From NCBI RefSeq assembly GCF_019204025.1, contig NZ_JAGSPB010000001.1:1054001-1118000 (forward strand): a stretch of DNA of 64,000 bases, read 5' to 3'. Both the position numbers and the translations under genes were made by a program. A model generated the notes under the pieces. It was not told the DNA's origin and did no database searches. It worked only from the letters and a program-made list of their open reading frames with translations. The first letter of the stretch is position 1. Each line of letters starts with the position of its first letter. This document shows, piece by piece, positions 44,792 through 53,475 of this stretch. The stretch is from Erythrobacter ani. Its GTDB lineage: Bacteria; Pseudomonadota; Alphaproteobacteria; Sphingomonadales; Sphingomonadaceae.

Positions 44792-45223
44792 ATGACCATC
44801 GCAAAGATCATCGCCAATCGCTCATCTGCGGACATAGTTTCGTGCGATTGCACCACGCCCGTTTCGGAAGCGGTTAACATCCTTGCAGGCAAACGGATCG
44901 GTGCCCTGCCAGTGATGCGAAACGGTTCGGTCGTAGGCATTATTTCGGAACGCGACGTCATCTACTGCCTTTCTGAGAAAGGCGGCTCGGTCCTGAGCAT
45001 GCCGGTCGAAGAGATCATGACTTCGCCCGCAGTTACCGTCGAAACCTCGACCAAGATCGACGATGCCATGGCCTTGATGACCAAGCGCAGGTTCCGCCAT
45101 TTTCCGGTGGTCGACAATGGGGCGCTCGTTGCGTTCATCTCGATCGGCGACCTCGTGAAGCATAAGATCGACGAGATCGAGCACGAGGCGGAAGCAATCA
45201 GGAATTATATCCAGACCGCCTGA
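44792..45223 (+). CDS. CBS-domain pair protein
   Basis: A 143-residue protein made of two CBS domains: DCTTPVSEAVNILAGKRIGALPVMRNGSVVGIISERDVI, then ETSTKIDDAMALMTKRRFRHFPVVDNGALVAFISIGDLV. Stand-alone CBS pairs sense adenine nucleotides and regulate other proteins. The partner is unknown. ATG 44792 chosen over an upstream frame start because it begins the domain; AGAGAGG is a little upstream. Confidence 0.88.
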   Translation: MTIAKIIANRSSADIVSCDCTTPVSEAVNILAGKRIGALPVMRNGSVVGIISERDVIYCLSEKGGSVLSMPVEEIMTSPAVTVETSTKIDDAMALMTKRRFRHFPVVDNGALVAFISIGDLVKHKIDEIEHEAEAIRNYIQTA

Positions 45224-45261
45224 GCCTTGAGGAACGAGGCGTTCGCACCTAGATATTGTTT

Positions 45262-45591
45262 ATGGCCGAAACACTCACCCTCACGCCCGCCGCGGCGAAG
45301 CGCGTCGCCTGGATCGCCGAAAAGCAGACCAAGCCAGCGATCCTGCGTCTTTCGGTCGAGGGTGGGGGCTGTTCCGGCTTTCAGTACAAATTTGACCTGT
45401 CCGAAGGGCCCGATGGCGAGGACACCGTCAGCGAAACCGATGGTGTGAAGCTGGTGGTCGATCCGATCAGCCTCGATCTTGTCAGTGGCAGTGTGGTCGA
45501 TTTCGTCGAATCACTTGGCGGCGCGGCGTTCCGCGTGGAAAATCCCAACGCAGCTGCCGGGTGCGGCTGCGGGTCAAGCTTCGGCATTTGA
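45262..45591 (+). CDS. erpA: ErpA-type iron-sulfur insertion protein
   Basis: A 109-residue A-type carrier that delivers Fe-S clusters to apo-enzymes. Conserved cysteines: LSVEGGGCSGFQYKFDL, and the C-terminal NAAAGCGCGSSFGI pair. It starts MAETLTLTPAAAKRVAW. It stands outside the SUF operon, and the sequence resembles ErpA more than the operon-encoded SufA; the name is by that contrast. Confidence 0.85.
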   Translation: MAETLTLTPAAAKRVAWIAEKQTKPAILRLSVEGGGCSGFQYKFDLSEGPDGEDTVSETDGVKLVVDPISLDLVSGSVVDFVESLGGAAFRVENPNAAAGCGCGSSFGI

Positions 45592-45629
45592 ATTAGACGA
45601 GGGCAGCATTCTGGGGCAGTAACGGCCTC

Positions 45630-46442
45630 ATGAAAATCGCCACCTACAACATCAACGGAATCAAGGCGCGTTTACCGCGCCTGAAGGAATGGCTCGCGGA
45701 AACGCGGCCTTCGGTCGCGTGCCTGCAAGAGATCAAGAGCCAAGACGAAGGCTTTCCCGCGTCGGAGTTCGAGGAGCTTGGTTATCATGCCATTTGGCAC
45801 GGTCAGAAAAGCTTCAACGGCGTCGCAATCCTCACCGATGGCGAGGCCGGCTACGAACCGCCTGAGGAGGTTCAGCGTGGTCTTGGCATCGACGGCCCGA
45901 AAGATGGTGAGGGCGAACAATCGCGTTATCTTGAGGCGGACATCACAGACAAAGAAGGCCACACAACGCGAATTGTCTGCATTTACCTTCCCAACGGTAA
46001 CCCTCATCCAGGACCGAAATTCGATTACAAGCTGGCCTGGATGGAAAAGCTGCGGGCGAGAATGGGTCAGATTTGGGCCGAAGAAGTGCCAGCCGCCGTG
46101 CTTGGCGATTATAACGTGATCCCCCACGATGACGACACCTACTCGGTTAAAGCGATGGCGGCGGATGCGTTGATGCAACCTGAAAGCCGCGCGGCGTACT
46201 TCACTCTGCTTGCCGATGGATGGACCGACGCAGTGCGCACTCTCAATCCGCGGGGCGGGGTATGGACCTATTGGGACTACCAGGCAGGTGCGTGGCAGCG
46301 CGATCACGGGTTCCGGATCGACCACATCCTGCTTTCGCCCGAGCTTGCAGACAGGCTGACCGCCGTAGGGGTAGATCGCGAGCATCGCGGGCGTGAAAAA
46401 GCCAGCGATCACACGCCCGTCTGGGCGGCAATATCCGACTGA
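45630..46442 (+). CDS. xthA: exodeoxyribonuclease III (AP endonuclease)
   Basis: A 270-residue exonuclease III-type DNA-repair enzyme. Motifs: MKIATYNINGIKARL at the start, VACLQEIKSQDEGFP (catalytic Glu), VLGDYNVIPHDDD (D-x-N), and FRIDHILLSPELADRL with SDHTPVWAAI (catalytic Asp-His) at the end. It nicks abasic sites during base excision repair. Full length. Confidence 0.93.
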   Translation: MKIATYNINGIKARLPRLKEWLAETRPSVACLQEIKSQDEGFPASEFEELGYHAIWHGQKSFNGVAILTDGEAGYEPPEEVQRGLGIDGPKDGEGEQSRYLEADITDKEGHTTRIVCIYLPNGNPHPGPKFDYKLAWMEKLRARMGQIWAEEVPAAVLGDYNVIPHDDDTYSVKAMAADALMQPESRAAYFTLLADGWTDAVRTLNPRGGVWTYWDYQAGAWQRDHGFRIDHILLSPELADRLTAVGVDREHRGREKASDHTPVWAAISD

Positions 46443-46446
46443 TACC

Positions 46447-46475
46447 AAAAACCCCCGCCGGATCAGGGCGGGGGT
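46447..46475 (-). terminator. intrinsic terminator after the SleB-type gene
   Basis: ACCCCCGCC and GGCGGGGGT form a 9-bp GC-rich stem with a 7-base loop. On the minus strand it is followed by a run of T (46450-46447). It lies 37 bases past the stop of the minus-strand hydrolase gene. Confidence 0.75.
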
Positions 46476-46511
46476 CTGAAATCAGGGTCGAAGATCTGCC
46501 GGGGCAGAGGA

Positions 46512-47183
46512 TCAACGGTAGAAAATATGCGTATCGATTTGCGCGGTGCGCTGCTTGCGATAGCTCCATTTGGGCCGAACATAGTTCGCGTGGAAGTAGA
46601 CGGCATCGTCCGCTTCTGAATCCCACATGTCGTCATGGGCGATGCGAGCGATGGTCTTCGCGCGTTCCCACGCAGCCGAACCGCTATTGATGCGTGGCAT
46701 GCGGCCGTTCTTCACAAACGAAAATTGCGCCCGCTGGTAAACAACGCCGCAATAGCTCGCGGGGAAACGGCGATCCTCGGCGCGATTGATGACGACCTTC
46801 GCGACAGCAAGTTGACCGGGGAGCGGTTCGCCGCGCGATTCGAAGTACACCGCGCCGGCAAGGCAGCGCATCTGCTCGGACATGCTCTCCGGTGCGTCGA
46901 CCATGCTGACAAGCTCGCGCAGTGAAGCAGCCCCGTAGGACGAACCTCGGTCTGAATCTGCGCCGTCCGCGTCATCGACCGGCTGCACGACCTCTTCTGA
47001 CACGAATACGGTCGGTTCAGGCACGATTTCGATCAATTCTTCAGCAGTGGCTGCTGTTTCGGTAGCAGCCGGGAGAGCGGCCGCGTCCTGAGCAATGGCT
47101 TCCGCGCTATCGGCGCTCGAGAAGCTCAATCCGGCTGCTGCGACTATGGCAGCAGCGCTGAGGGTATAAGTCTTGCGACTCAT
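46512..47183 (-). CDS. SleB-type cell wall hydrolase
   Basis: A 223-residue exported protein. N-terminal signal (SRKTYTLSAAAIVAAAGLSF), then an acidic spacer, then a Hydrolase_2/SleB domain: EQMRCLAGAVYFESRGEPLPGQLAVAKVVINRAEDRRFPASYCGVVYQ with the catalytic glutamate in YFESRGE, then QFSFVKNGRMP and YFHANYVRPKW. It cleaves peptidoglycan and is expected in the periplasm. Confidence 0.88.
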   Translation of the reverse strand: MSRKTYTLSAAAIVAAAGLSFSSADSAEAIAQDAAALPAATETAATAEELIEIVPEPTVFVSEEVVQPVDDADGADSDRGSSYGAASLRELVSMVDAPESMSEQMRCLAGAVYFESRGEPLPGQLAVAKVVINRAEDRRFPASYCGVVYQRAQFSFVKNGRMPRINSGSAAWERAKTIARIAHDDMWDSEADDAVYFHANYVRPKWSYRKQRTAQIDTHIFYR

Positions 47184-47382
47184 CTAATCTTCTTTTTGTG
47201 CGGTGAGCGAGCTCCGACGCAGGTGGGAACCTGTTGCGATTATACGCTGGTTTTGGTGGTCCGTCCTTAGCCTGCCGGCTGCCCCCCGTCTGCGTGCCCA
47301 TCTCACGACCGTATTGCCGCGATGAGAGCCTGCGCACCTGGAAGCTGGCGAGGCAACTAGTCACAACTGAAACTAAGTCAAG

Positions 47383-47724
47383 TTAACGCGGCAAAAGCGC
47401 GATGAAGCGTTCTGGATTGTCGATATCCACCTCCAAAACCCAAATATCGGGGTCCTGTTGCGCGCGGCGGGCGATATATTCGGAGAATTCTTCTTTATTT
47501 TCAATATCTTCTATCTTTGTGACGATGAAGGAACGCGAGCCGTCAAGTTGGGGCATCCGCTCGAAAAGTCTTGCGTTTTCACCGCGATACATGGTTACCA
47601 CAAGGATGGTTCCGGCGTCTCTTTCGCCTTTGGAAAGGACGGTCGCCATTCCTCCATTCGATTCGGCAAGACGGATCAGGCTGGCGATTTCAAGATGGGC
47701 GGGAAGGCGGATGGAGGCGCTCAT
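47383..47724 (-). CDS. DUF1491 family protein
   Basis: A 113-residue protein matching DUF1491: RLPAHLEIASLIRLAESNGGMATVLSKGERDAGTILV and the C-terminal QQDPDIWVLEVDIDNPERFI. Function is unknown; the family is alphaproteobacterial. The start overlaps the stop of the thioesterase gene (ATGA), so it belongs to the hpf-ptsN cluster. Confidence 0.82.
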   Translation of the reverse strand: MSASIRLPAHLEIASLIRLAESNGGMATVLSKGERDAGTILVVTMYRGENARLFERMPQLDGSRSFIVTKIEDIENKEEFSEYIARRAQQDPDIWVLEVDIDNPERFIALLPR

Positions 47725-48224
47725 TCGCCCGAAGAATAACCCGGCAGGCTGGAAAGCGCGATCCTGGATCGCATGAACGTGCCGGTGCCTCGGCCAATTT
47801 CGTCGCCTTCCGCATCGACCAGACGCGATTCCGCGACGAATACCCGTCGCCTTCCGCTGACCCAGCGGCCCTCAGCCATAACGTCGCCCGCTCGTACGGG
47901 CTTGGTGAAATGCAGGTTGAAGCTGGTTGTCAGCAGGAAACGGTCGGTTGCAAGAGTGTTGGCGGCATAGAATGCCGCATCATCCAGCATCTTGAAGTAG
48001 ATCGTCCCATGCGCCGCGCCTGCGGCGTGATAGACCTTTTCATCGACGGTGAAGCGAATCCGGGCGTTTCCTTCGCCTGTGATCTCTAGCGACGATGCAA
48101 ACTTCTCGTTAATCGGTGCGGAATGGTAGAGCCTCTCGAGCGCGCGGTGATGCCGGTCCGCCCCTGTGCTCGAAGGCGCAGGGCCATCTCCCGCACCTTG
48201 TTCGGCGCTGCTGTCAGGCTGCAT
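47721..48224 (-). CDS. PaaI-like hotdog thioesterase
   Basis: A 167-residue protein. After a 30-residue low-complexity start comes a hotdog fold: YHAAGAAHGTIYFKMLDDAAFYAANTLA, then HFTKPVRAGDVMAEGRWVSGRRRVFVAESRLVDAEG. Family members hydrolyse acyl-CoA thioesters; the substrate is unknown. The start lies inside the end of ptsN (11-base overlap), suggesting coupled translation. Confidence 0.83.
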   Translation of the reverse strand: MQPDSSAEQGAGDGPAPSSTGADRHHRALERLYHSAPINEKFASSLEITGEGNARIRFTVDEKVYHAAGAAHGTIYFKMLDDAAFYAANTLATDRFLLTTSFNLHFTKPVRAGDVMAEGRWVSGRRRVFVAESRLVDAEGDEIGRGTGTFMRSRIALSSLPGYSSGE

Positions 48225-48675
48225 CGCGCAGGAATTGATTTGTCAGCAAGGCGAATATCGCCTCGCCATCGGGTGCATCCACCAGCGATTGCAGCATCGC
48301 CTCATCGCGGGCAAACCGCGAGATCGCCGCAAGTGCATGCAGGTGTGTCGCCCCTGCATTTTCGGGCGATACGAGGCCGAAAAACAGCGACACGGGCACG
48401 GCATCAGCCGCACCGAAATCAACCGGTTGATCCAGTTTCAGGAGAGCGAGGGTAGGGCGGCGTACATGGGCACTGCGGCAGTGCGGGATCGCGATGCCGC
48501 GGCCAAACCCAGTACTCCCGAGCGCCTCGCGCTGCTCCAGCCCTTCAAGCACTTCCGTGCGGTCCAGCCCATAAGTGTCGGCAAAGCATCCGGAAATCTG
48601 TTCTAGAACCTGCTGCTTGTTATCGAGCCGGTCGATTGCGACGGCTTCAGGCAGCATTCTGATATTTACATCCAT
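48214..48675 (-). CDS. ptsN: PTS IIA-like nitrogen regulatory protein
   Basis: A 153-residue EIIA-Ntr protein, phosphorylated on His in GFGRGIAIPHCRSAHVRRPTLAL. The N-terminus DVNIRMLPEAVAIDRLDNKQQVLEQIS and the later HLHALAAISRFARDE block are typical. It links phosphotransfer to potassium and nitrogen metabolism or stress responses. Its position downstream of hpf matches the conserved rpoN-hpf-ptsN order, but rpoN is not here. Confidence 0.88.
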   Translation of the reverse strand: MDVNIRMLPEAVAIDRLDNKQQVLEQISGCFADTYGLDRTEVLEGLEQREALGSTGFGRGIAIPHCRSAHVRRPTLALLKLDQPVDFGAADAVPVSLFFGLVSPENAGATHLHALAAISRFARDEAMLQSLVDAPDGEAIFALLTNQFLRDAA

Positions 48676-48855
48676 TGTGAATTCTAAATCCCGATTTGTC
48701 TGCGTCCTGCCTCGCAGGAACTGCGTCATACCCGCGCGAGCAAATCATGCCGCTGGCAGGGTAGTTCGGCGCCTCTCTCTATTGGTTCGTGTACAGAGCC
48801 ACTTGCGTTACCGAGCGCCGTTTTCGGTGTCGGTTAAGACACCAAATATATGGCC

Positions 48856-49419
48856 CTATTGTGGCTCGACCCAACCGATCGACCCATCGGCGCGGCGGTA
48901 AACCATATTATGTCTTCCTGTGCCAGCATTTTTGAAAAATAGCGCTGGCGTGTCGCGCAGATCAAGCATCATGACAGCGTCGGCGACCGAGCCCGTGGGC
49001 ACGTCGACACTGGTTTCTGCGATGACCGGAGGTGCTTCTGCAGGAGCTTCTTCCTGCGGCTCTTCGGCGGCGAAGATCGTGTAGGCGGCCTCTTCTTCGG
49101 CGCGGGCCTGACTTGCGCGTTCATGGCGATCTTTCAGCCGGCGTTTGTAGCGTCGCAGTTGCTTTTCGATCTTTGCCGCAGCGTTATCGAGCGCGAGATG
49201 CGCATCATGTGCGCTGCCCTGAGCTTTCAGGATCGTACCGTGGTTCACATGAGTGACGATATCGCAAGAGAACGCGCCCGCAGGTGCTTTGCCGAAGGTG
49301 ACATGGGACGACAGCGCGCGGTCGAAATATTTGTCGACGATGCCGCCCAATCGATCGGCTGCGTGCTCCTGAAGCGCTGCGCCTGTTTCCACCTGATGAC
49401 CCGATATCCGAATATCCAT
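48856..49419 (-). CDS. hpf: ribosome hibernation promoting factor, long form
   Basis: A 187-residue long HPF. N-terminal S30AE domain (MDIRISGHQVETGAALQEHAADRLGGIVDKYFD), then an acidic linker, then the C-terminal dimerisation part (MMLDLRDTPALFFKNAGTGRHNMVYRRADGSIGWVEP). It joins 70S ribosomes into inactive 100S dimers in stationary phase. The 180-base gap before ptsN may hold a promoter. Confidence 0.92.
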   Translation of the reverse strand: MDIRISGHQVETGAALQEHAADRLGGIVDKYFDRALSSHVTFGKAPAGAFSCDIVTHVNHGTILKAQGSAHDAHLALDNAAAKIEKQLRRYKRRLKDRHERASQARAEEEAAYTIFAAEEPQEEAPAEAPPVIAETSVDVPTGSVADAVMMLDLRDTPALFFKNAGTGRHNMVYRRADGSIGWVEPQ

Positions 49420-49479
49420 CGCCGCTAGGTCTCCCTTGTTATTTTTTCCGCGTGTGATCGCCGCTTATGGCGGCAAGAT

Positions 49480-50187
49480 TCAGCTGGCCCAGATCGCGTT
49501 CTCGATCCCGGCGACAAACTCTTTGTGCCGCGCGATTTCTTCCGCGCTGGCGCGATGTGGTCGAGGCTCTCGGTGCGGCTTCGCCGGGGTAGCCGGTTCC
49601 TCGGCATAGCCGCCCGGTACGCCGCCGCTTTTTATGCTGCCGGCAACGGGGTCGGCGGCCAGTTCAAGGCCGATCTGGCGTCCACCTTTGAGCTCGACAT
49701 AGACCTGCGCCAGCAGTTCGGCATCGAGCAACGCGCCGTGCTTCACGCGGTGGCTGCGGTCGATCCCGTAGCGCGTGCACAACGCATCAAGCGACAATTT
49801 CGCGCCGGGATGGCGTTTACGCGCGATAGCGACGGTGTCGACCATGCGGTCCATCGAAATCGGCTCTCGGTCGATCATGACCAGTTCGGAGTTTAGGAAG
49901 CCGAAATCGAAACCCGCATTATGCGCGACAAGCGGCGCATCCCCGATAAACTCGAGCAATTCTTGGGCAATTTCGGAAAAGAGCGGCTTGGTGGCGAGAA
50001 ACGCGCTCGACAAGCCATGAACCGCCTCGGCAGCGGCGGGCATATCGCGCTGCGGATTGTAATACGCGTGGTAGGTGTTTCCCGTCTCGATCCGGCCGAC
50101 CATTTCGACGCAGCCTATTTCTACCATCCTGTCTCCGGTCTTGGGATCCAGGCCAGTCGTTTCTGTGTCGAAGACTATCTCACGCAT
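49480..50187 (-). CDS. dnaQ: DNA polymerase III epsilon subunit (proofreading)
   Basis: A 235-residue 3'-5' exonuclease. ExoI: VFDTETTGLDPKTGD; ExoII: VAHNAGFDFGFLN; ExoIII: HGALLDAELLAQVY with the catalytic His and Asp. It proofreads for the replicative polymerase. The C-terminal tail (KPHREPRPHRASAEEIARH) should contact the alpha subunit. It follows coaE by 61 bases in the ppsR-maf-aroE-coaE-dnaQ run. Confidence 0.94.
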   Translation of the reverse strand: MREIVFDTETTGLDPKTGDRMVEIGCVEMVGRIETGNTYHAYYNPQRDMPAAAEAVHGLSSAFLATKPLFSEIAQELLEFIGDAPLVAHNAGFDFGFLNSELVMIDREPISMDRMVDTVAIARKRHPGAKLSLDALCTRYGIDRSHRVKHGALLDAELLAQVYVELKGGRQIGLELAADPVAGSIKSGGVPGGYAEEPATPAKPHREPRPHRASAEEIARHKEFVAGIENAIWAS

Positions 50188-50248
50188 TGACGGTGTTATT
50201 CACCCAAGAGAGCTGCGGCGCAAGGGGCGTTTGCATCCATACCGACGC

Positions 50249-50848
50249 CTATTGGCCCTTGCTTGTGAGAGCATCGATCAGCGTCTGAACTTGCATCTCG
50301 GTTTTCGCCAGCGTCGTGCCTGTATCGATGACATGATCGGCGCGCGCGCGTTTCTCGGCGTCGGGCACCTGCAGCGAAAGGATGTGCTCGAACTTTTCCT
50401 CGGTCATGCGGGGCCGGGCGAGCACACGCTGACGCTGGGCCTCAGCGGGAGCAGATACCACCACCACACTGTCAACAGTTTCATGGCCGCCGCGTTCGAA
50501 CAGCAGCGGAATGTCGAACACGATGATTGGCTTGTCGACGTTTTGGACAAGAAACTGCTCTCTCCGCTCGCCAACAGCCGGATGGACGATCGCTTCCAGG
50601 CGGGCGAGGGCGTGCTTATCGCCGAACACCAGTTTGCCCAAAGCGTCCCGGTTCACGCCTTCGGGCCCAGTGGATCCGGGAAATTCGGCCTCGATCGCGG
50701 CATTGAGCTTACCACCAGGCCCCTGCATCGCCCGGACTTCGGCATCGGCATCGAAAACAGGGATACCCGCGCGTTCGAACATGGCGGCAACGGTCGATTT
50801 GCCCATTCCGATGGACCCTGTAAGGCCTATGATGATCGGCCGTGTCAT
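50249..50848 (-). CDS. coaE: dephospho-CoA kinase
   Basis: A 199-residue kinase for the last step of coenzyme A synthesis. P-loop GLTGSIGMGKSTVAAMF near residue 8; FDADAEVRAMQG and VVVVSAPAEAQRQRVLAR follow the family pattern. Overlaps the aroE stop (ATGA). Confidence 0.93.
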   Translation of the reverse strand: MTRPIIIGLTGSIGMGKSTVAAMFERAGIPVFDADAEVRAMQGPGGKLNAAIEAEFPGSTGPEGVNRDALGKLVFGDKHALARLEAIVHPAVGERREQFLVQNVDKPIIVFDIPLLFERGGHETVDSVVVVSAPAEAQRQRVLARPRMTEEKFEHILSLQVPDAEKRARADHVIDTGTTLAKTEMQVQTLIDALTSKGQ

Positions 50849-51702
50849 CGGATAAGCAACGCGCGCAGGGTGTCGTCGTGTTCGCGGGGGGGCGAAACTC
50901 CGAAAAATTTCTCGAACGCAATCGCCGCTTGCCCAACCAGCATGGACAGGCCGTCGATGACCGGATGCCCAACATCCCGCGCAGCCTTTAGGAAAGGCGT
51001 GTCCAACGGATCAGTCACGATATCGTAGGCGATGCTACCTGGCGGGGCATGGCTCCAATCGAAGCGCAATTCGGGATTGCCGCGCATGCCAAGGGGAGAC
51101 GCGTTTATCACCAAATCGAGGCAGCCCTCGCGGTCGTCAAAGGCGAAATCGGTCGGGTCGGCGAAGTGAGAGAGGTGAATGGCGTGGTGCTCCCCCTCGG
51201 GCGCGATTTCGTCGAGCAAGGCGCGCGCCTTGTCGGGATTGCGACCGGCGACCACCAGCGTGAAGCCATTGTGTGCCAGTGCCGCGATGATAGCCCGCGC
51301 AGCACCGCCAGTCCCGATGATGCGCGCCATCCTGAAAAGGTGCTGCGCTTTCAGAGTAGGAATCAACGGCTCAAGGAACCCATCCGCGTCGGTGTTGAAA
51401 CCTATCAGCGCTCCGTTCTCCTGCCGCACGACGGTGTTCACCGCGCCCAATTTCTGCGCGACCGGATCGATCTGATCGAGATGGCCCATGATAGCGCGCT
51501 TGTGCGGCATCGTGACATTGCAGCCGATCCAGCTTCCATCGCCGCGATATTTGCCAAGGTAATCGCCCAGCTCGCCCGGTTCGACATGGCGCGCCTTGTA
51601 CCGACCTGCAATTCCGAGTTTCTCCAGCCAGAAACCATGGATGAGCGGCGATTTCGACTGGGCGATCGGATCTCCGATGACGTGCGCGTGCGGGACATTC
51701 AT
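50845..51702 (-). CDS. aroE: shikimate dehydrogenase
   Basis: A 285-residue NADP-dependent enzyme reducing 3-dehydroshikimate. Features: IAQSKSPLIHGFWL, GCNVTMPHKRAIM with the catalytic lysine, the NADP loop IIGTGGAARAIIAAL, and INASPLGMRGNPEL. The length is typical. Its start overlaps the maf stop (ATGA), and its stop overlaps coaE. Confidence 0.94.
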   Translation of the reverse strand: MNVPHAHVIGDPIAQSKSPLIHGFWLEKLGIAGRYKARHVEPGELGDYLGKYRGDGSWIGCNVTMPHKRAIMGHLDQIDPVAQKLGAVNTVVRQENGALIGFNTDADGFLEPLIPTLKAQHLFRMARIIGTGGAARAIIAALAHNGFTLVVAGRNPDKARALLDEIAPEGEHHAIHLSHFADPTDFAFDDREGCLDLVINASPLGMRGNPELRFDWSHAPPGSIAYDIVTDPLDTPFLKAARDVGHPVIDGLSMLVGQAAIAFEKFFGVSPPREHDDTLRALLIR

Positions 51703-52301
51703 GTTTTCAGAACGCCTTGTTCGCGCAAGGCGCCAAGCAGCGGGAGCAGCGGCATGCCCAAAACGGTAAACTGATCGCCCTCAATGCGGTTGAACAATTG
51801 CACGCCTGCGGCCTCGATCCGGAAAACGCCAACGGTGAACGATACCGCTGGCCATTCCAAATCGAGGTAATGGTCGATGAAATGGTCGGAAAGCTCACGC
51901 ACATGGAGTCTTGCCGCATCCGTGTGCGCCCACTCGCAGGTATCGCCCCGCACCAGAGCGGCCGCACTATGCAGTTCGATCACCTTGCCCGAGAAAAAGC
52001 GCAAATGCTCAGCGGCGCCTTCACGCGATGTGGGCTTGTCGAACCTTTTGCCATCCACAACGACCAGTGAATCGCTGCCGAGCACGAGATTGCCGGGCTT
52101 CTCCGCTGCAATCGCGGCCGCCTTTGCAACACTCAGCGCCTCGGCAATCTCGGGGGCGGAAGCACCGGCAAGCTCTGTCTCGATCGCGCGCTCATCCACG
52201 TCCGCAGGCTGAGCCTCGTAGGAAACACCGGCGGCGTCGAGCATGGCTCTGCGAGAGGCCGATTTGGAGGCGAGAACAAGGGGAGGGCGGGCACCGTTCA
52301 T
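51699..52301 (-). CDS. maf: Maf family nucleotide pyrophosphatase
   Basis: A 200-residue Maf protein that hydrolyses modified or canonical nucleoside triphosphates. LASKSASRRAMLDAAGVSYE at the start and VLGSDSLVVVDGKRFDKP in the middle are the signature segments. The specific nucleotide is not clear. Overlaps ppsR (ATGA) and aroE (ATGA). Confidence 0.92.
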   Translation of the reverse strand: MNGARPPLVLASKSASRRAMLDAAGVSYEAQPADVDERAIETELAGASAPEIAEALSVAKAAAIAAEKPGNLVLGSDSLVVVDGKRFDKPTSREGAAEHLRFFSGKVIELHSAAALVRGDTCEWAHTDAARLHVRELSDHFIDHYLDLEWPAVSFTVGVFRIEAAGVQLFNRIEGDQFTVLGMPLLPLLGALREQGVLKT

Positions 52302-53197
52302 ATCGGCTTTGACACTCCATCAACCTGGCGGTCCTTGCGCTCACGCTCCTGCGCGAGGCGGATGATGGCAGCGGCGCTTTCTTCGATCGACCGGCGCGTC
52401 ACATCGATCACCGGCCATCCATTGTCGGCAAACATGCGCCGGGCGAATTGGAGCTCGGCCTTCACCCGGTCATTGTCAACATAGGACGTTTCGGTCCCTT
52501 CGTTGAGCGACAACAGGCGGTTGCGGCGGATCTGCACAAGGCGTTCGGGCGCTGTTGTAAGACCCACGACCAGCGGGTGCCGCAACCGGAAGAGATTGTC
52601 GGGCGGCGGGCTTTCGACGACCAGGGGGATATTGGCTACCTTGTACCCGCGATTGGCAAGATAGATGCTGGTCGGCGTTTTCGAGCTTCGCGACACTCCG
52701 GCCAGAACGATATCAGCTTCCTCCCAATCCTGGTGCCCGATCCCGTCATCATGGGCGATCGTGTACTGGATCGCATCGACGCGCTTGAAGTAGTCCTCAT
52801 CCATCAAGTGCTGCCGACCCGGACGCCCATGCGCTTCCTGACCGAGCTGAGATTCCAGCGCGGCGGTCACATGGTCCAGCACCGGAACGGCGGGAAGGCC
52901 CAGATGGCGACAATGTTCCTCCAGCCGCGACCTCGTTTCGGGATTCACAAGCGTAAACAGGACCAGTCCCGGGTTATCGGCAAGCTCGGGGACAATCCGG
53001 TCAAGGTGCTGACGCGAACGAACCATGGGCCAGAAATGCCGGCTGACGCTCGGGTTGTCGAATTGCGCCAGCGCGGCCTTTGCAATCATTTCCAGCGTCT
53101 CGCCCGTGGAATCCGAGACAAGGTGCAAATTCAGACGGTTCGGTTCGGGTTGCAAAGCGTTCTTTCGGGCCTGTGGAAACAACAAGGCATAAACCAC
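52298..53197 (-). CDS. ppsR: pyruvate, water/phosphate dikinase regulatory protein (DUF299)
   Basis: A 299-residue bifunctional kinase/phosphorylase that switches PEP synthase or pyruvate phosphate dikinase on and off. HLVSDSTGETLEMIAKAAL at the start and the P-loop-like VLAGVSRSSKTPTSIYLANRG are diagnostic, as is NRLLSLNEGTETSYVD. The N-terminus is uncertain: GTG 53197 is the longest, but TTG 53155, preceded by GAAAG, gives the more family-like start QPEPNRLNLHLV. This is the gene next to the replication origin in Caulobacter (established knowledge). Confidence 0.88.
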   Translation of the reverse strand: MVYALLFPQARKNALQPEPNRLNLHLVSDSTGETLEMIAKAALAQFDNPSVSRHFWPMVRSRQHLDRIVPELADNPGLVLFTLVNPETRSRLEEHCRHLGLPAVPVLDHVTAALESQLGQEAHGRPGRQHLMDEDYFKRVDAIQYTIAHDDGIGHQDWEEADIVLAGVSRSSKTPTSIYLANRGYKVANIPLVVESPPPDNLFRLRHPLVVGLTTAPERLVQIRRNRLLSLNEGTETSYVDNDRVKAELQFARRMFADNGWPVIDVTRRSIEESAAAIIRLAQERERKDRQVDGVSKPI

Positions 53198-53475
53198 GGG
53201 ACAGAACCGCGGACAAGCATGGGAGGAAATTTCATCCTCGCTACCGGCGTATTGGCAAAGCGCTTTATCGACACGGGATAGCAGCCATCAACAGCCTGGG
53301 GAGAGCGTGGATAGTTTGCGCTTGACCGCGAAGCTTGGCAGAGTCGCTGCCATGTCAAAGGTCTGTTCACAGCCGGAGAATTCGGGCAGGAGCCGGTAAT
53401 TCCCGGTATCCACAGGGCCAACAGACTCCATCATCCCTTTATATAAATATTATTTTTTAGTTTAGAGGAACACGT
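53198..53475. other. probable chromosomal replication origin (oriC)
   Basis: Spacer between divergent ppsR and hemE, the position of oriC in Caulobacter and several other alphaproteobacteria. It contains an extremely AT-rich tract at 53438-53464 (one G in 27 bases), a candidate unwinding element. DnaA-box-like nonamers relative to TTATCCACA: TTATCGACA at 53265-53273, GTATCCACA at 53406-53414, and weaker ones at 53306-53314 (minus) and 53363-53371. Genes on both sides point away from it. No mapping was possible, so this is a strong inference. Confidence 0.6.
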
